Assembly: GCF_003576645.1 (NCBI RefSeq)
Contig: NC_044916.1
Location: 26,505,202-26,569,201 of the forward strand
Reading direction: 5' to 3'
Length of the DNA: 64,000 nucleotides
Source: Ipomoea triloba
Lineage: Eukaryota; Streptophyta; Magnoliopsida; Solanales; Convolvulaceae
Shown here: positions 43,261 through 55,045 of the stretch, piece by piece
Layout: each line of letters begins with the position of its first letter
How positions within the stretch are numbered: the first letter of the stretch is position 1
The notes under the pieces: model-generated
What the model saw: only the letters and a program-made list of their open reading frames with translations
Databases searched by the model: none
What the model was told of the DNA's origin: nothing
Program-made: the position numbers and the translations under genes

Positions 43261-45440
43261 ATTCATTATTCATGACTACATACGTAGTCTATACTTCATG
43301 TATGTATAGTGTATTATCATAAGGGTATATGCTACTAATATTACTATGGCGATAAATGTATTTAGTTTATCAATTATTACTTGCTAACTGTTTTAGCTCC
43401 TGAACAAAACTATTACACTCCATTAAAATTTTACTTAGTATACAGGTATTTTAAAATTTAATTATATTACTTTTATAACTTTTTTAAAGAGTTAAGAGAG
43501 TATATTGCACTGGTAAAAAATAGTTAGGAACTAAAACTACTAATAAAGAACAATTAAAATACTAAAAATGCATTTTTTTCCTATCTCAATTTTAGGGGGT
43601 TATTGGAAAATAGCTTATAAGTCAAAGTACGCCTGGCTTGTTTCACTAGCTTTAGTTGATTGACTAGTCATCACGTAATATGAGTGTTTTGTAAACACCT
43701 TTTGACTTACATTATTGAGTAGCTTATTGATAACCATTTATTGCATTTTCGTTTTAAAAGTATAATTTATCATTAATAGTTGTTGGTTATTGATCTTGTT
43801 TGGCAAAAGCGGTTAGCGATTAGCATTAGAGGATTGTGTTAGCGATTAGCAAATAGCGGATTGTGTTAGCGGGTTTGACTAGCAGATTATGTTAGCGATT
43901 TATAAAAAAATGTTTGGTAAAATTAATTGTTTAGATTAACGGTTAGCATGTAAAATAACCTAAAACATATACATATATTTAATAATAACAATAATAATAT
44001 TAAAAAAAAAAAAAAAAGCGGCTCCCCTTTTGTTTCTCCACTTATCCCACATCGATTGGAGAAGTGGGGAAAGGAGTCTCAAGGCTTCATTTTTAATCTA
44101 ACAGCCATGCCCATCGGCTGGGTAAACAGATGGGCACAGCTCCTTAATCAAGGAGCATTTTTACCTTATGTTAATTTTGTTTTTTGTTTGTTTGTTTGTT
44201 TTTTTTTTTTTTTTATAAATATGTTAAGGGCATTTTTGGAGAACGAAAGTATTTCCTCACAACTTCAGTTGCAAACATTGTTAAATGTAACGTTTGCAAA
44301 ATTGACGGTTTGGGGCAAACCGCTGCTCCAAACTGTCATTTAACCAAACAACATTTTCAGTGTTTTTTCCTTGATCAAAACACTGAAATGGCAGACCGTC
44401 AAAATTTTGGCAGATGCGCCATTTACCAAACATTTTTTTTGAGAAGATTTACCAAACATTTAGTCTATATTTATTTCATTTTTATTCAAATTTACATTTT
44501 TAGTATCATTAGAATAAAGAGCCCGACATCTAAATTACGTTAATCGTTATGTTGAATTATTAATAACAACTTATGTTTATTCTATTTTTATTTGAAATTA
44601 TATTTTTAATATTAAATTGTTATTAACTACGATGTATTTCTATATAATTATAATTATAACATATTAATAATAAAACAAAAAGCAATACTTAAAAATGATA
44701 TGATATATTAATAATAACACAATGATGATAATAAATTGTAAAAGTACTTTAAGAGTTTTTTTTTTTAAATCAGGACTTTAAGAGTTAAGTAAGTAGCACA
44801 ATATATTGATGTCCTTTATAGTTCATTTTACATGTAATTAGTTAAGATAAAACAATTAATTTACCAAACGCATTTCTATAACCAGTTAATACTATCAACT
44901 AACTAAACCAACTAACACAATCAATTATCAACTATTAGTTAATTGCCAAACAATTGCCAAACATCTCCTTAGTCTTTCAACCCTAATCGCCTAACCTTTT
45001 CATTTTGTAGGTCCAACCCTTCCACAACACCATATAATCTCTTTCCATATTTGTTCTCCAATTCTTCTCCTTTTTCTTCCCATTTTGTGGGCCCTTCCTT
45101 CACATCATTTATTAATTTATTCACTTTCCTATAATTACAATTTCAAATTACGATCTTAAATCAAAATAAATTTAAATAGCGAAATAAAATAATTTTTGAA
45201 TTACAAAATATAATTTCATAAATTAATTCAAATAATTAACACCACATTAAAATTCACATTCAAATCGTCTATAAAACAAGTTAGTATAATTAAAAATAAA
45301 TTTAATTCAGAATTCCTATGTAACAAAAAATTAATTTAATCACATATTTTCAGTAATTGAAAACTAAACTTAATCACTTTTGAACTCAATAACAAAAAAT
45401 AAAAAATAAAAAAATAAAAATGCAACAATTAAGGAATCAA
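43261..45440. other. Intergenic DNA with unresolved MITE-like material
   Basis: GCGATTAGC / GCTAACAC-type repeats at 43800-43940 and CCAACTAACACAATCAATTA near 44910 look like foldback ends. TCCCACATCG at 44045-44054 resembles the plant snRNA upstream element, but no snRNA follows. No gene is supported. Confidence 0.35.
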
Positions 45441-45453
45441 AACTAAAATTATT

Positions 45454-47430
45454 AAACAAATGTGAATAGAATTAAAAAGTAATTACATAGCGTAACTCTA
45501 ACGCGAGGGAATTCTCCAATAAAGGTAACACGAGGTGGAGACCATCACCGACTCCTTGTCTGATGTAGGTTCGCCGGCAGCCGGGGACCTACTGCATCGG
45601 AACTTGAAGAAATCGAGAAGCAATGGAAACGCCAATACTTACTCCGAAGGACGGGGCTGTTCAAGAAACCCTCCTAGCAGCTGGCCTGAAATCTCCGGAT
45701 TCCACCCAATAGAGAACTCCGGTTGAGACCCCCAATAACGCTTGGGTAGAAAAGAGCAACACACACAGTTGGGAGATGAAGCGGTCTCAGATGATGAAGC
45801 GATGGACGAGGCAGGCTCCGACCTGAATTGCCCAACGATCCCGGTGTCCAAAGAGGAAAAAAAACGCCTCAGACGCCCATGGCGCCGGACTCTCATAATC
45901 AAAGTTCTTGGACGCAAGGTCAGTTATTCCTACCTTCTGGAAAGGCTCCAAAATATGTGGAAGTCAGAATCAAATTTTGACCTAATTGCAATCGACCAAG
46001 ATTACTACCTGGCGAGATTTGATGCGCTCCAAGACTACGAGTTTGCTAAATACGAAGGCCCCTGGATTATCATGGGCCATTATCTAACAGTCTAAGAATG
46101 GGTGCCGAACTTCTTCCCTCACAAAAATAGAATGGATAAGCTGTTGGTTTGGGTAAGGTTCCCAGCCGTTCCGATCGAGTATTTCGAAGACGACTTCCTA
46201 AAGAAAATAGGGAAATACATAGGGCGAACGATCAAGGTGGACACCACTACAAGTTTGGTATCAATAGGCAGGTTTGCTAGAGTGTGTGGAGTTGGATTTG
46301 ACAAAACCACTGCTGGCAAAATTCACATTAGGTGGCGAGGTTATTCCAATAGAGTATGAGGGGATTCAAATGGTGTGCTGTAAGTGTGGCATCTATGGCC
46401 ATAAGCAAGATCAATGTGGAATGGGAAATCAAGAGGCAGTGAACGAGGCGCACGTCCCAGATACAGAGAAGGCTCAGAGGGCAGAGAGATCAACGAATGA
46501 GACCCCTAATGCGGTACGTCAAGAGTCCATCTCAAATCGAATTCGGAAGGAGAACTTCGGGGCGTGGATGTTGGTAGCTAGGAAGGAAAGAAGGGGACAA
46601 CAGAGGGGAGGCAACCGGACTACTGGGCTGCCTAACGTCGAACAGAACCGAATGCCAGCATACAACGAAGTCCAAGGAGGCTTGGGATCGAATTCCCGAT
46701 TTGCAGTCCTAGAGGGCCTGAATGATGCCGAGGATAATGGTCCCAACGAATATATAGTCCCCGCAACTACTGAATATGCGGCTCGAAGGCCATTGCCTAG
46801 AATCCGTACGAATCATAATAACCAAACGAATGAGGGTCAAAAACCATTACCACAGAATGCCCCACCCAGACAAACCATTCCTCCAGAGCATGGAGCATTT
46901 AGAGGGAGGGGTGGCAGGGGATCGACACCAAGAAGAGCGGCAGCCGAACCCAAGCATACGGTAGTGACAGGCTCTAACAGAGGGAAACAGATCAGAATCA
47001 CAAGGATCCAACACTTGAATGATCCACCTGAGTCACCCGCTAGGATGGACGATGACTATGAGCTACTGGGAGAACCTCCTGACTTTCCCAGAATCTTTGA
47101 GTATAGACCGGAAGATCAGGACACTGTTATGTTGGTGTTGGTCGTTTGGACCATGGGTTCGCTAAGAGGCGGGATCGCCTGTGCCCTTGAGCACGTTCGT
47201 CCTTTCCCTCACCAAAGCAGGAGATGGAGGTAATATAAAGGATTGCAAAGGTAGCTAGATCTGTGGATCTACTAAAACTTAAGACCTTGCACACCCATAC
47301 AAGCTGAAACATGGGGATTGTTGAGAGATATCCAACTTGCAAGTAGAGAAAGGTTTCTCATGGATATTGCTGCTTAACTGTGCATGAACTCATATGGGTT
47401 TCCCCCTTCCGTTCAATATAAATAAAAAAA
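45454..47430 (+). mobile_element. L1-type LINE, ORF2 deleted, 13-bp target duplication
   Basis: AACTAAAATTATT flanks the element (45441-45453 and 47431-47443), and a short A-rich tail precedes the right copy. It carries ORF1 and a 3' UTR, but the roughly 4-kb ORF2 with endonuclease and reverse transcriptase is absent, so it is non-autonomous. Confidence 0.8.
45535..47233 (+). pseudogene. LINE ORF1 protein (DUF4283 plus CCHC), interrupted
   Basis: Plant L1 ORF1 proteins bind the element RNA. The DUF4283-like part is LIIKVLGRKVSYSYLLERLQ through YEGPWIIMGHYLTV and continues as EWVPNFFPHKNRMDKLLVWV after a TAA near 46095. A frame change near 46280 leads to DLTKPLLAKFTLGGEVIPIE and the knuckle CCKCGIYGHKQDQC. 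An Arg/Gly-rich tail (GAFRGRGGRGSTPRRAA) follows. At least one stop and one frameshift make it defective. Confidence 0.8.
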
Positions 47431-48410
47431 AACTAAAATTATTTCATGTTCTCAAAAACATAGTTGGTATATATTTAGCTTCATCACATTGTTGTGGTGG
47501 TGACTTAACAATTTTTTACACAATATGATTATATGACACAAGATCATATGCAAAAAAAAAAAAGACGAGTAAGTTTAATTTTTTTGGTGTCTCATGTCAT
47601 TAATGGGTTTACATAATTACATGATAATAAAAACATATAGTTTTGGTACTTAACAAGTTAACTCGTTAAAATATGATACAATCAATTTACCAAGTTGAAA
47701 TTATTGTCTTTATGTTTACACAAACATGTTACATATGTTCACACCACATTAATAACACCACAATTTAAATGTCTTATTTCCGCTATTGTCGCCTTTAACT
47801 AGATGTAAATCAACCCTAATATTACCTACACTGCAAGCAATATAATGGTTTTTCTGAATAGATAAAATAAAATTGGACTGACCGGGGAGGAAGAAATAGA
47901 AAGAAGAGTGTATTTTAGTGCAATCAAGAGAAGACAGCCCATCTCAAAGCCTTAACATGACAGTCAAGTCATATGAAACTTAGAAGTATAAACTAAACTT
48001 GCAAAACATCACACTATAAATTCTCACTCAAGCACTAAAGATAGAGACCACACAGAGTAACAGATTTATTCCAACTACTTCAACTACTTACCACTGCAAA
48101 TGGCTTCTAACCAAAACATTAACTTCTTCCCATTTTTCCCTCCTGCACCGCCTCACACTTCTCCATCTCCGCCACAAATCCCACCGTTCCCTCCAAAAGT
48201 GGCACCGCCATTTCAGCCCAACGTCCCTCCTCCAAGAGTGGCCCCACCACGCCCTCCCGTCAACCCTCCATCCCCACCTAAGGTAGCACCACCTCGCCCT
48301 CCCGTCAACCCTCCATCCCCGCCAAAGGTAGCACCGCCTCGTCCTCCCGTCAACCCTCCATCCCCGCCAAAGGTAGCACCGCCTCGCCCTCCCGTCAACC
48401 CTCCATCCCC
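47185..48410. repeat. Exact copy left of the N gap (partner 48994-50219)
   Basis: 1226 bp appear identical to 48994-50219 at an offset of 1809. The copy includes the LINE 3' end, the TED7 promoter and the first 104 codons of TED7. Confidence 0.93.
48100..48410 (+). CDS. TED7-like gene, 5' part, cut by the gap
   Basis: The same start and first 104 codons as the gene at 49909, ending at the N run in the Pro-rich repeats. Identity with the right copy suggests this is the same gene assembled twice rather than a paralogue. A collapsed Pro-rich repeat is a natural place for an assembly to break. Confidence 0.6.
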
Positions 48411-48993
48411 NNNNNNNNNNNNNNNNNNNNNNNNNNNNNNNNNNNNNNNNNNNNNNNNNNNNNNNNNNNNNNNNNNNNNNNNNNNNNNNNNNNNNNNNNN
48501 NNNNNNNNNNNNNNNNNNNNNNNNNNNNNNNNNNNNNNNNNNNNNNNNNNNNNNNNNNNNNNNNNNNNNNNNNNNNNNNNNNNNNNNNNNNNNNNNNNNN
48601 NNNNNNNNNNNNNNNNNNNNNNNNNNNNNNNNNNNNNNNNNNNNNNNNNNNNNNNNNNNNNNNNNNNNNNNNNNNNNNNNNNNNNNNNNNNNNNNNNNNN
48701 NNNNNNNNNNNNNNNNNNNNNNNNNNNNNNNNNNNNNNNNNNNNNNNNNNNNNNNNNNNNNNNNNNNNNNNNNNNNNNNNNNNNNNNNNNNNNNNNNNNN
48801 NNNNNNNNNNNNNNNNNNNNNNNNNNNNNNNNNNNNNNNNNNNNNNNNNNNNNNNNNNNNNNNNNNNNNNNNNNNNNNNNNNNNNNNNNNNNNNNNNNNN
48901 NNNNNNNNNNNNNNNNNNNNNNNNNNNNNNNNNNNNNNNNNNNNNNNNNNNNNNNNNNNNNNNNNNNNNNNNNNNNNNNNNNNNNNNNNNNNN
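48411..48993. other. Assembly gap of 583 N
   Basis: No sequence. Both sides are copies of one 1226-bp segment, so the true gap may be zero or negative. Confidence 0.99.
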
Positions 48994-50219
48994 CCTTGAG
49001 CACGTTCGTCCTTTCCCTCACCAAAGCAGGAGATGGAGGTAATATAAAGGATTGCAAAGGTAGCTAGATCTGTGGATCTACTAAAACTTAAGACCTTGCA
49101 CACCCATACAAGCTGAAACATGGGGATTGTTGAGAGATATCCAACTTGCAAGTAGAGAAAGGTTTCTCATGGATATTGCTGCTTAACTGTGCATGAACTC
49201 ATATGGGTTTCCCCCTTCCGTTCAATATAAATAAAAAAAAACTAAAATTATTTCATGTTCTCAAAAACATAGTTGGTATATATTTAGCTTCATCACATTG
49301 TTGTGGTGGTGACTTAACAATTTTTTACACAATATGATTATATGACACAAGATCATATGCAAAAAAAAAAAAGACGAGTAAGTTTAATTTTTTTGGTGTC
49401 TCATGTCATTAATGGGTTTACATAATTACATGATAATAAAAACATATAGTTTTGGTACTTAACAAGTTAACTCGTTAAAATATGATACAATCAATTTACC
49501 AAGTTGAAATTATTGTCTTTATGTTTACACAAACATGTTACATATGTTCACACCACATTAATAACACCACAATTTAAATGTCTTATTTCCGCTATTGTCG
49601 CCTTTAACTAGATGTAAATCAACCCTAATATTACCTACACTGCAAGCAATATAATGGTTTTTCTGAATAGATAAAATAAAATTGGACTGACCGGGGAGGA
49701 AGAAATAGAAAGAAGAGTGTATTTTAGTGCAATCAAGAGAAGACAGCCCATCTCAAAGCCTTAACATGACAGTCAAGTCATATGAAACTTAGAAGTATAA
49801 ACTAAACTTGCAAAACATCACACTATAAATTCTCACTCAAGCACTAAAGATAGAGACCACACAGAGTAACAGATTTATTCCAACTACTTCAACTACTTAC
49901 CACTGCAAATGGCTTCTAACCAAAACATTAACTTCTTCCCATTTTTCCCTCCTGCACCGCCTCACACTTCTCCATCTCCGCCACAAATCCCACCGTTCCC
50001 TCCAAAAGTGGCACCGCCATTTCAGCCCAACGTCCCTCCTCCAAGAGTGGCCCCACCACGCCCTCCCGTCAACCCTCCATCCCCACCTAAGGTAGCACCA
50101 CCTCGCCCTCCCGTCAACCCTCCATCCCCGCCAAAGGTAGCACCGCCTCGTCCTCCCGTCAACCCTCCATCCCCGCCAAAGGTAGCACCGCCTCGCCCTC
50201 CCGTCAACCCTCCATCCCC
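48994..50219. repeat. Exact copy right of the N gap (partner 47185-48410)
   Basis: See the partner copy. The match starts immediately after the last N and ends at the base matching the last one before the gap. Confidence 0.93.
49824..49830 (+). promoter_or_regulatory. TATA box of the TED7-like gene
   Basis: TATAAAT lies 79 bp before the ATG at 49909; transcription would start around 49855-49865. The same motif is at 48015-48021 in the duplicate. Confidence 0.6.
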
Positions 50220-50823
50220 GCCAAAGGTAGCACCGCCTCGCCCTCCCGTCAACCCTCCATCCCCACCAAAGGTAGCACCACCTCGCCCACCCGTTCGACC
50301 ACCTCCAGCACCAAGGCCACCAAGTCCTACAATTCCACCTCCATCACCACCACGACCCAAACCCATCAATCCTCCTCCACCACATATTCGTCCACCACCA
50401 TCACCGGCTGTTAAGCCACCGCCACCATATATTCCACCTCCGCCACCACCTGGACACCATTCTCATGTCATCATCATTGTTTTTGTCTCACTCGGTGGTT
50501 TGTTCTTTCTTGCATTTCTCTCTGTAGCCCTGTGCTGCTTTATCAAAAAGAGAAAGAAGAGGATGATTCAAGAAAGTGATGTAGTAAAGGTGGATGAGCA
50601 TATGACAGTTCATGAAGCAATTGTCCCAGGTCCGCATGGCACAAAAACTACTTTTCTAACCATTGATGAAGATATTCATATTGACGAAGAAATCAGAAAG
50701 AGTGAAAAAGTTGGTCACAGTTCTATCATGAAAGCTGTACAAAAACATCCTCAGGCTCTGGTTATGGACACAACAGCTTCAACATCTGGTTCCAATCACA
50801 AGCCATCACATCATAACCAATAA
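49909..50823 (+). CDS. TED7: TED7-like Pro-rich membrane protein (tracheary element differentiation-related)
   Basis: Intronless, 304 residues. Residues 1-185 are Pro-rich, with a 15-residue unit (PPSPPKVAPPRPPVN) repeated about five times between 47 and 130. A single transmembrane helix is at 187-211 (VIIIVFVSLGGLFFLAFLSV), then KKRKKR, and a conserved cytosolic tail (VDEHMTVHEAIVPGPHGTKT, IDEDIHIDEEIRKSEKVG). This combination is that of TED6/TED7, small plasma-membrane proteins first described in Zinnia and Arabidopsis, which bind secondary-wall cellulose synthase and help xylem vessels thicken their walls. The Pro-rich part should face the wall. The repeats match the point where the left assembly copy breaks. 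Family identity is from the tail motif; orthology is not tested. Confidence 0.82.
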   Translation: MASNQNINFFPFFPPAPPHTSPSPPQIPPFPPKVAPPFQPNVPPPRVAPPRPPVNPPSPPKVAPPRPPVNPPSPPKVAPPRPPVNPPSPPKVAPPRPPVNPPSPPKVAPPRPPVNPPSPPKVAPPRPPVRPPPAPRPPSPTIPPPSPPRPKPINPPPPHIRPPPSPAVKPPPPYIPPPPPPGHHSHVIIIVFVSLGGLFFLAFLSVALCCFIKKRKKRMIQESDVVKVDEHMTVHEAIVPGPHGTKTTFLTIDEDIHIDEEIRKSEKVGHSSIMKAVQKHPQALVMDTTASTSGSNHKPSHHNQ

Positions 50824-51974
50824 TGTGAACTGGTTGATTTAATTTGCAAACTAAAGAAACAATGCAATTGTGTGTGATGTTCTTATTGATTGTAAATTTG
50901 TAAAAATAAAAATCATCGACAAGATGAGTATGAAATTTGTATTTTGGCATATTATGATAAAAGTAAAGGCTGGAAATGGATAATTTCATTTTTAAATTAG
51001 GGTATCATGGCTATTTCTTCAAACATTTCAAAACTTGAACAGCAATTAAATATTAACACATGAACGTGTGATACTTATCTGCAAATGATACTGAAATGAA
51101 GAATAGTAATCATTCTAAGTTCTCTATGTGTAAAAAGCAGCAGCTTTATCAACAGACATGACATTCAAAAGCATGTTATTTCCCAGAAATAAATGTTTGG
51201 CCCAGAATAACAATTCAGTTCTTGTATCTTCTCCCAAAGTTGAATGCTATTCAGAGCTTGCTATGAACAAATTGTTCTATGAATCTAAAAGCAAACAAAA
51301 TAATTTTTTTTCAAGGAAATCAATTAAATAAAAACTAGATTGTTATGGAAAAGAATAAAGATAAAGAAATACTTTCAATCCAGGCATTGGTGAGTGATAG
51401 GTAATTGTATCGTACTTTTAAGGGAAGAAAGATCAGGTACTTGGAGAAGAACAGAAAGAAGGCAGAATCAGGTAATTATATATTTATATGGGATAGAGAA
51501 GAAATCAGCAAAATATTATGGTGTAATCATGGTGACAGTATGTCCTAGAAGCTCGGCACATGATAGTCGTTGCACCAGGAGAACATCTGGACACAAAGAT
51601 CCATCATAAGTACCTGTTATAATTCATCATCTTTCTCTCTATCCTTATTTAAGATTTGGGTATTTTATTCATACACGGTCAAGAAGAAATTAGAAATTTA
51701 GAATTGAACATTTAACACTAGCCTATAGATACTATACACTTCTCAATCCAAACAAAACCCAGAAATTATATAATTATATTTTTAAAAAAGAACCTAACTT
51801 ATGGAAATTACAAACATTTCTTGAACTTTTTTTAAATGGGTAAAGGGAAACATTTAATTAATCTAAATTTACATGTCAAAAATCCTTTCTACTAACAAAT
51901 TCCTACAGACAGGAGTGATAGACACAACACCATACCAAAATTATCCAGAATTTAAACTTCGTAGGTACCTCTCA
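50824..51974. other. Convergent intergenic region between TED7 and the CRM gene
   Basis: Holds the 3' flanks of both genes. A minus-strand stretch near 51540-51615 translates as GTYDGSLCPDVLLVQRLSCA but has no context, so it is not called. No element was identified. Confidence 0.4.
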
Positions 51975-53138
51975 TCAGTTATCCCCCGCAGATTCTACTT
52001 CACTTGCCAGCTGGCCTTCATCCAAACCATCATCATAGTCAGACAGCTCCTGACCAGAGTAATCTGCAAATATCTCTGATTCATGAAAGCATTTGTTTGC
52101 TGTTGAAGAAGCTTCCTTTCCCAGATTGATTTTCTTTCTCTCTTCTTTGTTCATAGAGTTGTTAAGTATAGAATGGGGGTTCCGATCACTGGGATCACCA
52201 TAGAGAGCAACATGTCTGTAATAAAGTTCAAGCTCCTTCTCAGCAATGGCAATAAAGCGTCTTACAGACTCGAGTGACTGCTCATACTTGGATTTTTCCA
52301 ATGCCCTCTTCTTGGATAATGTATCAATCGGTGACATCACTTCTGGTTGCACATAATCCTTTCCTCGATAGAAAACTATGGTATCATCACCAATTATCTG
52401 AATTGGAATTCCACCACTCAGTCTAGCAATTTCACTGGCATACTCTTGGATTTGACCAGGTTTACAAGGCTTGCAATAGACCTTAACAGTTTCATGCTTT
52501 TTCCAATGGAGATGCATATTAAGAATAACACCTCCAAACACACCCCTTCTACCAATCGGAACATAATTTGACTTTTTTTGGGCCATTCTTTTGATATAAA
52601 ACCTTTCTTCCCCAGTGAGTTCATGTGGCATAACTTGAGGACCTTGAACTTTGGGAACCTCATATCGCTTTAGTCTCTCAATGAGCAAGGCCTCCTTAAT
52701 TTTTGCATTTTCAATCTTCTGCTTAATTCTTTCATCGGCAGTAGCAAACTTCTGCTTTTTCTTCTTTCCTTTAACTCCCAGCCTTCTGGGATCTCTCTTA
52801 TTGGCAGCTTTCCTCTTCTGCTTCTCTCTCTTTCTCTGCTGCTTCAGTCGCTTCTTTGTCATCCATTTTTCCTTCTTTGGGGGATCTGTTTCAAGGGTCT
52901 CGAATTTCGGCTTCCCATCTGAAGATATCACAAAATTCACAGTCCCATGACTAAAGTTCCTCAGACCCCACCTAATATTTAGTGGAGAAAATAGATTCAC
53001 TAGTCTTGGCCTTGAGAGATCCACAATGGGGTTTGAGTATCTTAAAATTGGCTGGCCATGAGAGAGGGAGGGGGGAGAAAATGGCTTGACAAGCAAAGGC
53101 AAGAAAAATCTCCTGATTCGAGCCATTGAGCCAGCCAT
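51975..53138 (-). CDS. CRM (CRS1/YhbY) domain RNA-binding protein, organellar
   Basis: Intronless, 387 residues from ATG 53138; a second ATG is at residue 5. The N-terminus (ARIRRFFLPLLVKPFSPPSL) is Arg/Ser-rich and suits mitochondrial or chloroplast import. Residues 92-130 are very basic with predicted coiled coil (KKRLKQQRKREKQKRKAANK). Residues about 171-268 are one CRM domain: ELTGEERFYIKRMAQKKSNY, the GRRGVFGG loop (usual GxxG), VKVYCKPCKPGQIQEYASEI and IVFYRGKDYVQP. The tail is acidic. CRM proteins bind group II introns and rRNA in organelles. Single-CRM proteins of this size resemble Arabidopsis At3g25440 and At4g13070 (from memory). Target RNA unknown. Confidence 0.9.
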   Translation of the reverse strand: MAGSMARIRRFFLPLLVKPFSPPSLSHGQPILRYSNPIVDLSRPRLVNLFSPLNIRWGLRNFSHGTVNFVISSDGKPKFETLETDPPKKEKWMTKKRLKQQRKREKQKRKAANKRDPRRLGVKGKKKKQKFATADERIKQKIENAKIKEALLIERLKRYEVPKVQGPQVMPHELTGEERFYIKRMAQKKSNYVPIGRRGVFGGVILNMHLHWKKHETVKVYCKPCKPGQIQEYASEIARLSGGIPIQIIGDDTIVFYRGKDYVQPEVMSPIDTLSKKRALEKSKYEQSLESVRRFIAIAEKELELYYRHVALYGDPSDRNPHSILNNSMNKEERKKINLGKEASSTANKCFHESEIFADYSGQELSDYDDGLDEGQLASEVESAGDN

Positions 53139-54266
53139 AGTTATTACAGATTTACAGGTATCCAGAGGCCAGTCTAACGCCTTGATGGTTCAATAGACAG
53201 AGTTTCAGATCTTCTCTAGAGATTCTGAGCTAAATGGGGGCATTATCAACAACCAACTCGGAGACAGCAACATTGTTCAAGAGAGTTTGTCACTAGCGAG
53301 AGAAACATTACAATCTTGTATAAATAATCTTGGTCCACGCTCCAATAAACAAAATACTGAAATCAAGAGGTACCCACATTCCCAAAATTTCATCTTTTAC
53401 ACAATATCATTTGCTAGAATGCACATTTTCTGTGAATTTATAAAATTAAAAGTAAAAATAAAATTTAAGAAAAAAAAAAACAAAACAAAACAAAAACAAA
53501 CAAATTCTTCAAATTTTGGGAGTAAAAAATGCATACTGAGTAATTTTTTATACAGCAGATATGAAAGTGATAAGAGTATTGTTTGCTTGCCTCGAAAAAC
53601 CTAAGTATCCATGTCAAACTTAGCTCGATAATTCCAATTATCACAGCAACAGACCACTCCCACCAGACAAACATGATAGGCTTTGACAAAACTGAAATTT
53701 ATCATTTTCCACTTCCTCTCATTTTGTGGGAAACTAGTGATTTACATTAAAGAGGACATATTCTCATTCCAAAGTCTTTTAATTTCCTTCGGGTTTATCA
53801 ATTACTAATGATATTGAGACGCAAAAACAAATGACAATAAACCAATACAAACAAATTTCATATAGCAGATTAACTAAATTGCATGACAGCATTAATTTCG
53901 ACTAAACACAATGAATACAGCAAACGATACAAGTCAAAAATACCACACATTGAAATCACACCCCCAGAGATCGCAACTATAGGCGGTAGGTCGCCGCAGC
54001 CCAGCGCCGAGGGTTGCAGTAGCGAGTTGCAATCTGCAGAATACGGTAGAAGAAGTAGAAACTACAGGCTCAGAGAAAAGAAAGTAGAAGACCAACCTCA
54101 GCTCAGCAATCCGCAATCCACCGCCGGTCTGGCTCACGTCGTCACTCCACGGCTCCTCCGCCGTCCGCAGTTCCGCACGGCATCCAGGTTGAGAGAGAGG
54201 AAAACAGGTAAAGGAAGGAATTTTGACTTTTATTAGATTAGTCAAGATTTAGGATTTTAGGGTTTC

Positions 54267-54271
<5 letters not shown>
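53139..54271 (-). other. 5' region of the CRM gene, possible upstream exon
   Basis: About 53960-54210 is GC-rich compared with its surroundings. On the minus strand it looks like a 5' UTR exon (it contains a potential donor CTGAG|GTTGGTC near 54100), but I cannot show splicing to 53138. The rest is AT-rich, with A-rich runs near 53470-53500. Confidence 0.35.

Positions 54272-54340
<69 letters not shown>
54272..54340. repeat. (AT)n microsatellite
   Basis: About 69 bp of pure AT dinucleotide. Confidence 0.95.
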
Positions 54341-54344
<4 letters not shown>

Positions 54345-54923
54345 TCACGTTCAGATGCAAACTATTCGCCCAGGAAAAAAGTGAGAATGCATGTCATCCG
54401 TTCACGTGTCCAAATCTAATGGGTCAAAAACATTTATTTAAATAAATAAAAAAAACGACGTGACACTATCGTAAATAATTGAACATTGAAGTGCAAGTAA
54501 AAATGTATTACAAGTGTAAGTAGAAGTTTCATATAGCGAACTTAAGTGCAAGTAAAATGTACACTGAGCATCAATACTAACTACTAAGTGCACCTAACGT
54601 TATAACAAGTTACACCTAACGTTATAATTAGGTACACCTAGGTGCACGGATGTTAACATGGTAAATTGATTGCACTTGTAAGTGAAAATAGGTGCACCTG
54701 TAAGTGAAAATAGGTGCACCTGTAAGTGATTTTATTTGTACTTTTTACTTGCAAATGTGCACCGACTACTTGCACTTATAACACAATTAATTGCACCAAA
54801 GTTCGAGTTATTTACAAAATACCATCGCGTCGTTTCTTTAAAAGTACATTTGATTCGTTGATCTAGACATGTGGATGGCTGTGATTGGTTCTTATTTCTC
54901 TCATGGGCGAGGGTTCTCACCCG
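54341..54923. mobile_element. Foldback-like element with GTGCACCT repeats
   Basis: Starts GAGATCACGTTCAGATGCAA right after (AT)n and contains many TAAGTGCA / GTGCACCTGTAAGTGAAAAT words in both orientations. Similar to the (TA)n-GAGATCAT element at about 31304-31560. Ends not proven. Confidence 0.4.
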
Positions 54924-55038
54924 CCTAGGTGAAAAATGGGGTTAGATTTGAGCTATTGGTCAAATCTAGATTAACGACTAGCCCAGGTGAAAAATGGGGT
55001 TAGATTTGAGCTATTGGTCAAATCTAGATTAACGACTC
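54924..55038. repeat. 58-bp tandem duplication
   Basis: AGGTGAAAAATGGGGTTAGA through AATCTAGATTAACGACT occurs twice in tandem, beside the tRNA-Arg pseudogene. Each unit itself holds the inverted pair TAGATTTGA / TCAAATCTA. Confidence 0.9.
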
Positions 55039-55045
55039 AAATCAA

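Noticed and set aside
44045..44054. TCCCACATCG, like the upstream element of plant snRNA genes
   Set aside because: No TATA at the expected spacing and no recognisable U-snRNA sequence follows; similar words occur in plant transposons.
48100..48410. A second TED7 paralogue
   Set aside because: The sequence is identical to the copy right of the gap, including the flank and LINE 3' end; an assembly duplicate is more likely.
48213..49151. Long open frames across the N gap
   Set aside because: They are open only because N codons are not stops.
50022..50369. Gly-rich open frame opposite TED7
   Set aside because: It is the reverse complement of the Pro-rich codons (CCN to GGN).
51394..51615. Possible exon between TED7 and the CRM gene
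   Set aside because: A minus-strand stretch reads like protein, but there is no splice context or family match.
53883..54245. Open frames of 117 and 103 codons upstream of the CRM gene
   Set aside because: Both strands are open over the same GC-rich patch; it reads better as a 5' UTR exon or promoter.
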